Part shown: positions 1 through 9,043 of the stretch, one piece after another
Layout: every line of letters starts with the position of its first letter
Position numbering within the stretch: the stretch's first letter is position 1
Assembly (NCBI GenBank): GCA_003001795.1
Contig: PVNI01000004.1
Location: 310,001 to 374,000, forward strand
DNA length: 64,000 nucleotides
DNA from: Actinomadura viridilutea
Lineage (GTDB): Bacteria > Actinomycetota > Actinomycetes > Streptosporangiales > Streptosporangiaceae
Reading direction: 5' to 3'
Position numbers and translations under genes: made by a program
The notes under the pieces: model-generated
The model's database searches: none
Told to the model about the DNA's origin: nothing
The model's input: the letters and a program-made list of their open reading frames with translations, nothing else

Positions 1-2
1 CC

Positions 3-176
3 GAACTGGTCCTGACCGTTGACGAGGCGGCCGAACGGCTCCGTGTGAGCCGCTGGACGCTCTACAACCTCATCCGCTCCAACCAGCTCCGCACCGTCAA
101 GATCGGCCGCCGCCGCCTCGTACCGGTCGACGCGCTGGCCGAATACCTCGCTCAGCTCACAAGGGTTGCAGCTTGA
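3..176 (+). CDS. xis: Excisionase / helix-turn-helix protein (3' part)
   Basis: This gene enters from the left edge, so only its last 57 codons are visible. They encode a MerR/excisionase-type winged helix: LTVDEAAERLRVSRWTLYNLI followed by a basic wing, KIGRRRLVPVDALAEYL. Proteins of this size and type bind the arms of attachment sites and direct the integrase towards excision. The TGA stop (174-176) overlaps the ATG of the integrase by one base, so the two are translationally coupled. The xis-int pair is the usual end module of integrative elements in actinomycetes. The function follows from family and context; the N-terminus is off the window. Confidence 0.8.
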   Translation, partial: ELVLTVDEAAERLRVSRWTLYNLIRSNQLRTVKIGRRRLVPVDALAEYLAQLTRVAA

Positions 177-1459
177 TGACCAAGAGCCAGCTCTCAAAGA
201 CCGAGAAGCCTGATGAGCAGAAAGGCCGCCGCGAGCGCAGGCGGCGTGTCCGTGGCCGGGCGAACGGAGAAGGGTCGATCTTCCCCTACCGCAACGGCTA
301 CGCCGCATACGTCTGGGTGAACACTCCGGACGGCAAGCGCACGCGCAAGTGGGCATATGGAAGGACCCGTGAGGAAACTCACAAGAAGTGGCTGAAGCTC
401 CATGAGGCCGCCAAGAAGGGACCGGTGACGACCAAGACCCCTACTCTGGCGGCCTACCTTGAGCGCTGGCTGAACGAGGTTGTGAAGCCTGAGCTCGCCC
501 CAGCGACGGCGGCCAATTACGAGATGTTCGTCCGGCTGTACATCGTTCCGACACTGGGAGGAAAGCGGCTCGACAAGCTCACCGTGGCCGACGTCCGGGC
601 TTGGCTGAACAAGCTGCGGGAGACCTGCCAGTGCTGCGCGCAGGGCAAAGACGCGCGGCGGGAGGAGAAGAGGCAGCGGTGCTGCGCTGTGGGCCGCTGC
701 TGCGAGCAGTACGCCTCAGAGCGGACCTGCCGAGACGCCTGGACGACCCTTCGGGCCGCGTTGGGCAACGCCGTTCGAGAAGAGATCCTGCCCCGCAACG
801 TGGCGTCCCTGCTGCGCGTTTCCAAGCCTCGGAAACGGCGCGTGAAGCCGTGGAGCGTGGACGAGGCCCGCAAGTTCTTGGTCTCGGCTCGCGAGCGGCG
901 AGACCCGCTGTACGCCGCGTACGTCCTCATCCTGACTCTCGGGCTGCGACGCGGTGAGGTGCTGGGCCTTCGGTGGGCCGATGTGGACCTGGAGACGGAG
1001 GAGATACGCATCGGCTGGCAGCTCCAGCGGATCAACGGTCAACTTCTCCACAGGGAGACCAAGACGGAAGCCTCGGACGCGGCGCTTCCCCTCGTGGACA
1101 TCTGCACCACGGCGCTGCGGGAGCGCCGGAGGGACCAGGAGACGGCGCGCGAGAACGCCACCGAGTGGACGGAGTCGGGCCTTGTCTTCACCACCCGTAC
1201 GGGACGCCCCATCGAGCCGCGGAACTTCAACCGCAGCTTCGCGGCGGCATGTGACCGGGCAGGCGTGCGCAGAGTGCCCGTCCACGTGACCCGGAAGACC
1301 TGCGCCTCGCTCCTCGTGGCGCTGGACGTTCATCCGCGCGTGGTGATGCAGATCCTCCGGCACAGCCAGATCGCCGTCACCATGGACATCTACAGCGAGG
1401 TCTCGACGGCGGCCCCGCGCAAGGCTCTGCGGAAGCTGGGCAAGCAGCTCGGCGAGTAG
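176..1459 (+). CDS. int: Tyrosine site-specific recombinase (integrase)
   Basis: A full-length 427-residue phage-type integrase that catalyses integration and excision. It has a basic N-terminal arm-binding region (about 20-80), a SAM-like core-binding domain (about 90-200) and a C-terminal catalytic domain. The active-site residues are visible: Arg258 in GLRRGEVLGLRW, His370-x-x-Arg373 in HVTRK, His396 in LRHSQ and the nucleophile Tyr406 in MDIYSEV. A cysteine-rich insert (about 151-178, QCC...RCCAVGRCC) sits in the core-binding domain; similar inserts occur in integrases of actinomycete elements. The ATG at 176 is preferred over the TTG at 173 because it overlaps the xis stop. The gene ends 85 bp from the 3' end of tRNA-Ala, so the element probably uses that tRNA as its attachment site and lies to the left. 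Confidence 0.93.
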   Translation: MTKSQLSKTEKPDEQKGRRERRRRVRGRANGEGSIFPYRNGYAAYVWVNTPDGKRTRKWAYGRTREETHKKWLKLHEAAKKGPVTTKTPTLAAYLERWLNEVVKPELAPATAANYEMFVRLYIVPTLGGKRLDKLTVADVRAWLNKLRETCQCCAQGKDARREEKRQRCCAVGRCCEQYASERTCRDAWTTLRAALGNAVREEILPRNVASLLRVSKPRKRRVKPWSVDEARKFLVSARERRDPLYAAYVLILTLGLRRGEVLGLRWADVDLETEEIRIGWQLQRINGQLLHRETKTEASDAALPLVDICTTALRERRRDQETARENATEWTESGLVFTTRTGRPIEPRNFNRSFAAACDRAGVRRVPVHVTRKTCASLLVALDVHPRVVMQILRHSQIAVTMDIYSEVSTAAPRKALRKLGKQLGE

Positions 1460-1503
1460 CCGTCAGGCGGCGTTGCTGTACTTCGCTGCTGTACGAAGAT
1501 CAA

Positions 1504-1535
1504 AAAGGCCGGTCTCCCGATGGGGACCGGCCTTT
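1504..1535. terminator. Bidirectional hairpin terminator between int and tRNA-Ala
   Basis: A 14-bp stem (1504-1517 with 1522-1535, one G:T-type wobble) closes a CGAT loop. It is flanked by A-runs on the left and T-runs on the right, so it can end int transcription rightwards and tRNA-Ala transcription leftwards, where the minus strand ends in five Ts. Confidence 0.8.
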
Positions 1536-1543
1536 GACCTGCG

Positions 1544-1585
1544 TGGAGCTGAGGGGATTTGAACCCCTGACCCCCTCGATGCGAA
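1544..1585. other. Putative attachment-site region (tRNA-Ala 3' half)
   Basis: This is inferred from position only. The 3' half of tRNA-Ala directly adjoins the xis-int end of an integrated element. The matching repeat at the far end of the element would lie left of the window and cannot be seen, so the exact core is unknown. Confidence 0.35.
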
Positions 1586-1617
1586 CGAGGTGCGCTACCG
1601 GACTGCGCTACAGCCCC
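1544..1617 (-). tRNA. tRNA-Ala (anticodon CGC)
   Basis: A 74-nt cloverleaf read on the minus strand. The acceptor stem GGGGCTG/CAGCTCC contains the G3:U70 wobble that identifies alanine tRNA. The anticodon loop is TTCGCAT (anticodon CGC, decoding GCG) on a CCTCG/CGAGG stem, and the T arm is AGGGG-TTCAAAT-CCCCT. The discriminator is A and CCA is not encoded. The 3' end faces the integrase gene, the usual arrangement for an element that integrated into the tRNA 3' half and rebuilt it. Confidence 0.95.
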
Positions 1618-1675
1618 GTGAGGACGCGTTAAGGCTAGCAAACTTCTGGGGGTGTTCGCGCATCGAGACGGCGCG

Positions 1676-2194
1676 TCATTCGCCGACGACGCGGCGGTCG
1701 TCGGCGAACTGGTCGAACACCTCGTCCTCGGCGCGGGGGTCGAGCTCGATGACCTCGGCGTCCGGCCCCGCGGTCTGGGCGGCCCGGGCGGCGCGTTCGG
1801 CGCGGGCACGCGCGCGGGCGGCCATGGCCGCGCGTTCCCGGCGCCGCTCGGCGTCGATGCGGGCGGCGGTGCGGAGCAGGGCCAGGTGACCGGCGAACAG
1901 CAGGAGCGGCGGCACGACGACCCACCACGGGGCGAGGCGGGCGGCGGCGACGCCGATGGAGGCCAGGACGAGCAGCGTCAGGCCGAACGTGCGCCGACGG
2001 CGCCGGGCTATGACGGCGGCGCGGGTGCGCCGGCGGCGCCGCGGCGGAGGGGCCTCCTCTTCCTCCTCGACGGGGGTCTCCTCCGTGATCTCGTCGGTCT
2101 TCTTCGGGCGCGAGGTGTCGCGTCGCAGCCACATCGGGACCAGCACGACGGCCCAGACCGCGACGATGGCCAGGTAGAGTACTGCGCTGCTCAC
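1676..2194 (-). CDS. SepX/GlpR-like membrane protein of the divisome
   Basis: A 172-residue protein from a GTG at 2194. It opens with one membrane segment ending in the motif LVPMWLRR, as in actinobacterial SepX (Streptomyces) and GlpR (the Corynebacterium receptor for gephyrin-like Glp). An acidic/Arg-rich cytoplasmic linker (EEEEEAPPPRRRRR) follows, then two hydrophobic segments (about residues 70-105) and a charged C-terminal tail. These families act at the septum, and GlpR binds the MoeA-like protein Glp. The gene ends a minus-strand run containing a moeA-type gene, matching the context known for the family. No RBS is obvious. The assignment rests on the N-terminal motif, topology and neighbourhood. 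Confidence 0.7.
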   Translation of the reverse strand: MSSAVLYLAIVAVWAVVLVPMWLRRDTSRPKKTDEITEETPVEEEEEAPPPRRRRRTRAAVIARRRRRTFGLTLLVLASIGVAAARLAPWWVVVPPLLLFAGHLALLRTAARIDAERRRERAAMAARARARAERAARAAQTAGPDAEVIELDPRAEDEVFDQFADDRRVVGE

Positions 2195-2444
2195 CGGCCC
2201 ACCACCGGGGCCCGGCGACGACGCCGCAAGGCACGCCGGGGGCGCGCGCCGTCTTTCGGCACGCGCACGTGCATCGGGAGCAGGGCCACGCCCCGCACGG
2301 TACGAGCCGGTGTCAGACGTTGACGAGCATAAGGGGCGGTGTGTCGCGAGATCGATCCCGCCGTTACTCTTCGTTTGCCGAGTCTTCCCGCTCGCAGGAT
2401 TCTTACACACCCCGGACGGGGGATTGTCAGCGCGCGGCCAAGGG

Positions 2445-3083
2445 TCAGGACGAGGAAGAGGACCGGGGAAATTCCTGGCGCATCGTGGCCAGCCAGCGGG
2501 CGCGCAGACCGCCGGGCACGTCCTCGACGGTCAGGGCATAGCAGATGTGGTCGCGCCAGGCTCCGTCGATGTGCAGATGGCGGCGCCGGATTCCTTCTTC
2601 CCGAAATCCGAGTTTTTCCACTACGCGGCGGCTGGCGGTGTTCTCCGGACGGATATTCGCTTCGAGCCGGTGCAGCCCGACGGTGAAGAAACAGTGGTCG
2701 ACGGCGAGCGCCACGGCGGTGGGAATCACGCCGCGTCCGGCGACCTGCCGGTCGATCCAGTAACCGATCTGGGCGGAGCGGGCCGAACCCCACACGATCG
2801 CGCCGATGGTGAGCTGGCCGGCGAACCGGCCCTCGTAGGTGACCACCCAGGGCAGGGCCAGCCCCTGCCTGGCCTCGCGGCGCATGGTGTGCACCATGCT
2901 CAGGTAGGGCCCCAGGCCGCTGCGGAACAGCGGCGTCTCGGGGTTGGTGGGTTCCCAGGGACGCAGCCAGTCGGCGTTGCGGACCCGCAGGTCCCGCCAG
3001 GTCGCGGCGTCGCGGTGCCGGAGGGGGCGCAGCCCGACCGGGCCCTCGGACAAGGTGGCCGGCCATCCCCGCATTCGTTCCAC
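2445..3083 (-). CDS. rimJ: GNAT N-acetyltransferase, RimJ/RimL type
   Basis: A 212-residue acetyltransferase of the group that acetylates protein N-termini or small amines with acetyl-CoA. It shows the RimJ/L N-terminus (VGLRPLRHRDAATWRDLRVRN), the acetyl-CoA-binding turn around QIGYWIDRQVAGRGVIPTAV and the C-terminal signature ANIRPENTASRRVVEKLGFR. The start is a GTG at 3083; an in-frame ATG three codons later is also possible. This family sits between moeA-like and sepX/glpR genes in many actinobacteria. The true substrate cannot be read from sequence. Confidence 0.85.
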   Translation of the reverse strand: MERMRGWPATLSEGPVGLRPLRHRDAATWRDLRVRNADWLRPWEPTNPETPLFRSGLGPYLSMVHTMRREARQGLALPWVVTYEGRFAGQLTIGAIVWGSARSAQIGYWIDRQVAGRGVIPTAVALAVDHCFFTVGLHRLEANIRPENTASRRVVEKLGFREEGIRRRHLHIDGAWRDHICYALTVEDVPGGLRARWLATMRQEFPRSSSSS

Positions 3084-3290
3084 GGCTCCATGATTCCCCG
3101 GCGGCGGACTCGGACGCCATCAATTGTCGCTCACATTTCAGCGGTCGGGACTGCGCTCCGCCCGCCCGGACCGCCCGCCGACGGGGCGTCCGGCCGCCGT
3201 GATCGGCGTGCGGCGGGCGGTGCGAGCATAGGCGTCCGCGGGGGTTCGGACGGCCGGATCACCCCCCGTCGCACCGTCGAGTGACACTGA

Positions 3291-3720
3291 TCACAGCCGG
3301 CGGCCGTTCTTCATCACTCGGACGACGGCGAGGTCGTCGTCCATGAGCAGAAGGTCGGCGCGTTCGCCGGGTTCGAGCGAGCCGATGTCGTCGGCGAGGC
3401 CGAGGAGGCCGGGGTGAGCGCGACGGCCCGGGCGGCCTGTTCGATGGGCAGGCCCACGTCGGTGACGCTGCCCGCGATGGACGACCCGTCCGCCAACAGG
3501 GCGCGGCCTCCGCGGACGCGGACGTATGGCGCCGAGCCGGTAGTCACCGTCCCATGCCCGCGGCGGCCATCGCGTCGGTGATCAACGCGACGCGTCCGGC
3601 CCCGGCGACCCGGGAGTCGGTGTCGGACGGGGCCGTGGGCGCGGTGCCGGCCTCGGCGATGCGGTCGGCGGCCGTGCGGAGCCAGCGCCGGGAAGCACGG
3701 GGCTCGCGTTGACCAGCGTC
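3291..3720 (-). pseudogene. Decayed nagA-like gene (GlcNAc-6-P deacetylase remnant)
   Basis: Three reading frames together spell the C-terminal part of a NagA amidohydrolase. These are RVALITDAMAAAGMG (about 3555-3600), then VRGGRALLADGSSIAGS and VGLPIEQAARAVALTP, then GLADDIGSLEPGERADLLLM and VVRVMKNGRRL, ending at the TGA at 3291-3293. At least two frameshifts separate the pieces: one base is missing after GMG, and another shift follows LTP. About a dozen residues are missing between IAGS and VGLP. The N-terminal two thirds are absent. It cannot make an active deacetylase. Confidence 0.7.
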
Positions 3721-3774
3721 GTCATGGCGAAGCCTGATCGTGCGACATGTCCGTCCCTCCGCGCGGCCCGGCGG

Positions 3775-4260
3775 TCAGTCGGCCGGGCGCGGGTGGTCGC
3801 CCCCGCCGATCTGGTCGACGGCGTGCTCGAGCACGGGGCCCAGCACGGCCATGCCGTCGCGGACGCCGCCGGTCGAGCCGGGGAGGTTGACGATGAGCGT
3901 GCGTCCCGCGACGCCCGCCACGCCGCGCGACAGGATCGCCGTCGGCACCGCCTCGCGGTTCGCCAGCCGGATCGCGTCGGCGATGCCCGGCACCTCGCGC
4001 TCGATGACGCGCCGGGTCATCTCGGGGGTCTGGTCGGTCGGGGTGAGGCCGGTCCCGCCCGTGGTCACGACCACGTCGTAGCCGTCGGCCACGGCGCGGC
4101 GCAGGACCTCGGCGACGGGCTCCCCGTCGGGGACGACGACGGGTCCGTGCACCTGGCAGCCGAGCTCCTCCAGCAGCTCCACCAGCACGGGCCCGGACTT
4201 GTCGGCGTACACGCCCGCCGCCGCCCGGTTCGACACCGTGACCGCCATCGCCCGGATCAT
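3775..4260 (-). CDS. mog: MoaB/Mog-family molybdopterin-binding protein
   Basis: A single MoCF-biosynthesis domain of 161 residues, the family that adenylylates molybdopterin. The pterin/phosphate-binding signatures TTGGTGLTPTDQTPE and LPGSTGGVRDGM are clear. I chose the ATG at 4260 (MIRAMAVTVSNRAAAG), which fits the family N-terminus and has a purine-rich GAGGGGAG upstream; an ATG 12 codons earlier is also open. It lies 135 bp downstream of moaC on the same strand, so it probably belongs to the moeA-moaC unit. Confidence 0.88.
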   Translation of the reverse strand: MIRAMAVTVSNRAAAGVYADKSGPVLVELLEELGCQVHGPVVVPDGEPVAEVLRRAVADGYDVVVTTGGTGLTPTDQTPEMTRRVIEREVPGIADAIRLANREAVPTAILSRGVAGVAGRTLIVNLPGSTGGVRDGMAVLGPVLEHAVDQIGGGDHPRPAD

Positions 4261-4395
4261 CGTCGTCCCGCTCCCCTCGCCGCCGTCGGCTGCCATGATC
4301 GGCTCTCATCATGCCCGCCGTCCGGCCTCCTCAACGGCCGGACCGGCGCCGACCTCGGACGCTTCCGGGGGCTCGGGGTTCGGCTGCGGCCGGCG

Positions 4396-4872
4396 TCAGC
4401 GGTGCCAGTGGCCGGTCTTGCCGCCGGTCTTCTCCTCCACGCGGACGTCCGTGATCACCGCGGCCGGGTCGACGGCCTTGACCATGTCGACGAGGGCGAG
4501 CGCGGCCACCGTGACGGACGTCAGCGCCTCCATCTCGACGCCGGTGCGGTCGGCGGTGCGGACGGTCGCGGTGATGGCCACCCCGTCGTCGCGCACGTCC
4601 AGGGAGACTTCGACGCCGTGCAGGGCGATCGGGTGGCACAGCGGCACCAGGTCGGGGGTGCGCTTGGCCGCCATGATCCCGGCGATGCGCGCCACCGCGA
4701 GGGCGTCGCCCTTGGGCACCCCGCCGGTGCGCAGCGCGTCGACGCAGGCGGACGACAGCCGGACGAACCCGGTGGCGGTGGCCGTGCGGGCCGTCACGGT
4801 CTTCTGCGAGACGTCCACCATCCGGGCGGCGCCGTCGGCGTCCAGGTGGGTGAACTCCGAGCCTATGTTCAT
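4396..4872 (-). CDS. moaC: Cyclic pyranopterin monophosphate synthase MoaC
   Basis: A 158-residue protein matching MoaC over its whole length. MoaC converts the MoaA product 3',8-cH2GTP to cPMP in molybdenum cofactor synthesis. Signatures include the N-terminal FTHLDADGAARMVDVSQK, the active-site stretch DLVPLCHPIALHGVEV and GVEMEALTSVTVAALALVDM. Its start overlaps the stop of the upstream moeA-type gene by a few bases. No moaA is visible in the window. Confidence 0.95.
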   Translation of the reverse strand: MNIGSEFTHLDADGAARMVDVSQKTVTARTATATGFVRLSSACVDALRTGGVPKGDALAVARIAGIMAAKRTPDLVPLCHPIALHGVEVSLDVRDDGVAITATVRTADRTGVEMEALTSVTVAALALVDMVKAVDPAAVITDVRVEEKTGGKTGHWHR

Positions 4873-6080
4873 GACGGCATCCTCATGACCTCGACCCGCG
4901 TGCCGGCGGGCACCCTCTCGGCGTCCTCGGGAATGACGATCAACCCGTCGGACGACGCCAAGGCGGCCAGCTGGTGGGACCCCTGCGCCTCGACCGGCGC
5001 CACGGAGAGCGCTTCGCCTTCGGACGCGCTGAGCTTCCCCCGCAGGAAGTGACGCACACCTTTCGGGGAGGAGACGTCCTCGGTGAGCACCGCCTCCACC
5101 ACCGGCAGTCCTTCCGGGGGCAGGCCCTGCATGACCTGCAGGGCGGGGCGTACGAACACCTGGAACGACACGTACGCGCTGACAGGATTGCCCGGAAGGG
5201 TGAACACGGGCGTGTCCTGAAGGAGGCCGAACCCCTGGGGCTTGCCGGGACGCATCGCCACCTTGTGGAAGCCGACCGTGCCCGTACGGGACAGCACCTC
5301 CTTGACCACGTCGCGCGCGCCCATCGACACTCCGCCGGAGGTGACGATGGCGTCGGCCCGGGTGAGCTGGTCCTCCAGGGTCCGCAGGACCTTGTCGGGG
5401 TCGTCCCCCACGGTGGCCTGCCGGTAGCCGACTCCCCCGGCCTCGGCCACCGCGAGGGTGAGCATGAAGCTGTTGGAGTCCCAGATCTCCCCGGGTGCGA
5501 GCTGTTCGCCGGGCTCGCGCAGTTCGGTGCCCGTGGACAGCACCACCACGCGCGGCCTCGGCCGTACGGTCACGCGTGAGCGGCCCACCGCGGCGAGCAT
5601 GCCGATCTGCGCCGCGCCCAGGCGGGTGCCGGGCTCGGCGACGACCTGGCCCTCAGTGACGTCCTCGCCGGCCCGTCTGATGGCGTTGCCGGGGGCCGCG
5701 GCCCGGGAGATGCGCACCGACGCGGTGCCGCCGTCGGTCCACTCCACCGGGATGACGGCGTCGGCGCCCGCGGGGATGGGCGCGCCGGTCATGATGCGCG
5801 CCGCCAGTCCCGGGCGGATGGCCGACACACCCGGGTCCCCCGCGGCGATGTCGCCGACGACCGGCAGCACCACCGGATCGGACTGCGAGGCTCCCGCGAC
5901 GTCCGACGCCACCACCGCGTACCCGTCCATGGCGGAGTTGTCGAACGGCGGCAGCGGCACGGGCGCCGACACCGGCTCGGCGAGCACGGTGCCGTGCGCC
6001 TCCAGGAGTGCCAGGTCCAGCGGCGGGAGTTCCCGGACGGTGCCGAGGATCTCCGCGAGATGCTCGTCGACGGTTCTCAT
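4869..6080 (-). CDS. moeA: MoeA/gephyrin-like molybdotransferase (Glp candidate)
   Basis: A 403-residue protein with the four MoeA domains: an N-terminal domain including FDNSAMDGYAV, the beta-barrel insert with the IMTGAPIPAGADAVIP motif, the Mog-like domain with TSGGVSMGARDVVKEVL and LPGNPVSAYVSF, and the C-terminal domain with SHQLAALASSDGLIVIPE. MoeA inserts molybdate into adenylylated molybdopterin. In Corynebacterium a MoeA paralogue in this same neighbourhood (Glp) has a division role and binds GlpR. The visible residues do not decide between cofactor synthesis and division. The ATG at 6080 was chosen over a GTG two codons upstream. Confidence 0.92.
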   Translation of the reverse strand: MRTVDEHLAEILGTVRELPPLDLALLEAHGTVLAEPVSAPVPLPPFDNSAMDGYAVVASDVAGASQSDPVVLPVVGDIAAGDPGVSAIRPGLAARIMTGAPIPAGADAVIPVEWTDGGTASVRISRAAAPGNAIRRAGEDVTEGQVVAEPGTRLGAAQIGMLAAVGRSRVTVRPRPRVVVLSTGTELREPGEQLAPGEIWDSNSFMLTLAVAEAGGVGYRQATVGDDPDKVLRTLEDQLTRADAIVTSGGVSMGARDVVKEVLSRTGTVGFHKVAMRPGKPQGFGLLQDTPVFTLPGNPVSAYVSFQVFVRPALQVMQGLPPEGLPVVEAVLTEDVSSPKGVRHFLRGKLSASEGEALSVAPVEAQGSHQLAALASSDGLIVIPEDAERVPAGTRVEVMRMPS

Positions 6081-6117
6081 GCCCACGGTCCCCCAGTGTG
6101 GCGCGAGGCGGTGGCGG

Positions 6118-7044
<927 letters not shown>

Positions 7045-7077
7045 AGAGAGACCCTAGTCATCACCAAGGACCAGAGC

Positions 7078-7662
7078 GTGCACCAGATCGACCCTAAACG
7101 TTCGCGCCGCAAGGAACTGCTGGCCAGGCGCACCGCCATGGACCCCGACGCGCGCGCCGCGGCCGGGCGTTCGCTGCGGGACACCCTTTTGTCGACCCCC
7201 GAGGTGGAGATGGCGGGCACGATCGCGGCGTACGTGTCGGTCGGCACCGAACCCGACACCCGGGGGCTGCTGTTCGCGCTGTGGAAGCGGGGCGCATACG
7301 TGCTGGTGCCCCGTCTCCTGCCGGACGCGGATCTGGACTGGGCCTCGTATGAAGGTCCCGAGTCGCTCGCTCCGGGGTCGCGCGGCCTGCTGGAGCCCAC
7401 CGAACCGTCCCGCGGCCCTGAGGCCGTGGCGAGCGCGGACGTGGTGCTCGTCCCCGCGGTCGCGGTGGACCGTACAGGGATGCGCCTGGGCCGGGGCGGC
7501 GGGTCGTACGACCGCGCACTGGCCCGGGTGGGCTCGGCCATCCTCACCGTGGCCCTGCTCTATGACGGGGAGCTGGTCGATGCCCTCCCCTCCGAACCGC
7601 ATGACCAGCGGGTACGAGCCGCAGTGACCCCGTCCGCGGGCCTCGTTCGTCTGCCTCGCTAG
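7078..7662 (+). CDS. 5-formyltetrahydrofolate cyclo-ligase
   Basis: A 194-residue enzyme that converts 5-formyl-THF to 5,10-methenyl-THF with ATP. Family features include the N-terminal RSRRKELLARR, the folate-site AYVSVGTEPDTR and the C-terminal phosphate-binding signature MRLGRGGGSYDRALAR. The long open frame extends far upstream inside galU and moeA, but that part is antisense shadow. The GTG at 7078 has an AAGGA seven bases upstream and gives the usual family length. Confidence 0.93.
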   Translation: MHQIDPKRSRRKELLARRTAMDPDARAAAGRSLRDTLLSTPEVEMAGTIAAYVSVGTEPDTRGLLFALWKRGAYVLVPRLLPDADLDWASYEGPESLAPGSRGLLEPTEPSRGPEAVASADVVLVPAVAVDRTGMRLGRGGGSYDRALARVGSAILTVALLYDGELVDALPSEPHDQRVRAAVTPSAGLVRLPR

Positions 7663-7819
7663 GGGACGGCACGCGGAGCGCCCGTCAGCAACGCCCCCAT
7701 GTCCGTCAGCCGCGCCTGCCCGGCGTAAAGTGCGAACTGGTCGAGTCCGAACATCGGCCACTCGACCGAGCGCGCGCCAGACGGGTGTGGACGACGCCGC
7801 ACGCGAGGGAGAACTTCAG

Positions 7820-8812
7820 ATGACGAAGCCTTGGCGGATTCTCGCTCTGCCCCCTCTGGACCCGGAACTGATCCGCGGCATCCTCGATCCGATCCTCGGC
7901 GACGCGGCGGAGATCGTCATCCCGGCCGAGCGCGAGCGAGGCGCGCTCCTGGACGCCCTGACCGACGCCGAGATCGTCCTGGCCGACTTCAGCGGACGCC
8001 TGGGGTTGGACGCCGAGGCCGTGGCCGCCGCTCCCCGCCTGGCGTTCGTGCAGATGCCGGCCGTGGGCACCGACAGCCTCGACCTGAAGGCGCTCGCGGC
8101 GGCGGGCGTGCCGGTGGCCAACGCGGCGGGGGCCAACGCCCGTTCGGTGGCCGAATGGACGGTGGCCGCCGCGTTCGCGCTGTGCCGTCACCTGGCCTGG
8201 GCGGACCGGCGCGTCCGCGAGGGCGGGTGGCCGCAAAAGGAGATGCTCGCGCGGGGCGGCCGGGAACTGCGCGCCCAGCGCGTCGGGATCCTGGGCTACG
8301 GGGCGATCGGCGCCGAGGCGGCGCGGCTCTTCCAGGCGCTGGGGTGCACGGTGTCGTACTGGTCGCGGCGGCGGCGCCCGGACGCCGTGGCCGTCTACCG
8401 GGACCTGGACGACTTGCTCGCCACGTCCGACATCCTCGTCGTCGCCCTGCCGCTCACCGAGGAGACGCGCGGACTGCTGAACACCGAACGGCTCGCCCGC
8501 CTCCCCCGGGGAGCCCTGCTGGTGAACGCTTCGCGCGGGGGGATCGCGCCGGACGCCGCGGTACTGGCCGCCCTGGAATCCGGGCAGCTGGAAGGCGCGG
8601 CGCTTGACGTGTTCGACGAGGAGCCTCCGCCCGCCGACAGTCCCCTGCGCAGGCACGAGAACGTGCTGCTGTCCCCGCACTCGGCCACCGCGACGAGGGA
8701 CGCGCAGCTGGCCATCGTGTCGGTCGTGCAGGAGAACATGGCCGCCGTCCTGGCCGGACGCCCCGTGTCCAACGTCGTGAACGACGTGGACCCCCTGGTC
8801 AAACGGCGCTGA
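7820..8812 (+). CDS. D-isomer-specific 2-hydroxyacid dehydrogenase
   Basis: A 330-residue NAD(P)-dependent dehydrogenase. The Rossmann motif GILGYGAIGAEAARLF is near residue 155. The catalytic Arg lies in LLVNASRGGIAPD, the Glu in LDVFDEEPPP and the His in LLSPHSAT, so the active site is complete. The likely reaction is reversible oxidation of a D-2-hydroxyacid to a 2-oxoacid (hydroxypyruvate- or glyoxylate-reductase type); the substrate cannot be read. The start is the ATG at 7820 with GAGGGAGAA upstream. It stands alone between the cyclo-ligase and antiporter genes. Confidence 0.9.
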   Translation: MTKPWRILALPPLDPELIRGILDPILGDAAEIVIPAERERGALLDALTDAEIVLADFSGRLGLDAEAVAAAPRLAFVQMPAVGTDSLDLKALAAAGVPVANAAGANARSVAEWTVAAAFALCRHLAWADRRVREGGWPQKEMLARGGRELRAQRVGILGYGAIGAEAARLFQALGCTVSYWSRRRRPDAVAVYRDLDDLLATSDILVVALPLTEETRGLLNTERLARLPRGALLVNASRGGIAPDAAVLAALESGQLEGAALDVFDEEPPPADSPLRRHENVLLSPHSATATRDAQLAIVSVVQENMAAVLAGRPVSNVVNDVDPLVKRR

Positions 8813-9043
8813 CGGCGTACGCTGGCGACACATCCGCGGGCGGCCTCGGGTCGCGCCCAGGAATACGGCGGCCCAAGCGCCGGTTAAGTGATGATCGCGA
8901 GGGCAGGACACAGGCCGGTGGGGCACGTCTTCGGACACGCGGGCCGACTCCAGAACATCTGGGCCGCCCGAGTTCATTGACTGCGCGAAGCACATAAAAC
9001 GGTAGGATCGCGACGATCTTAACTTCGCGACCCGGGGAGGGAT

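Noticed and set aside
8977..9008. Sigma-70-like promoter (TTGACT and TAGGAT) before the antiporter
   Set aside because: The spacer is 20 nt, longer than usual, and nothing else supports it; left out of the feature list.
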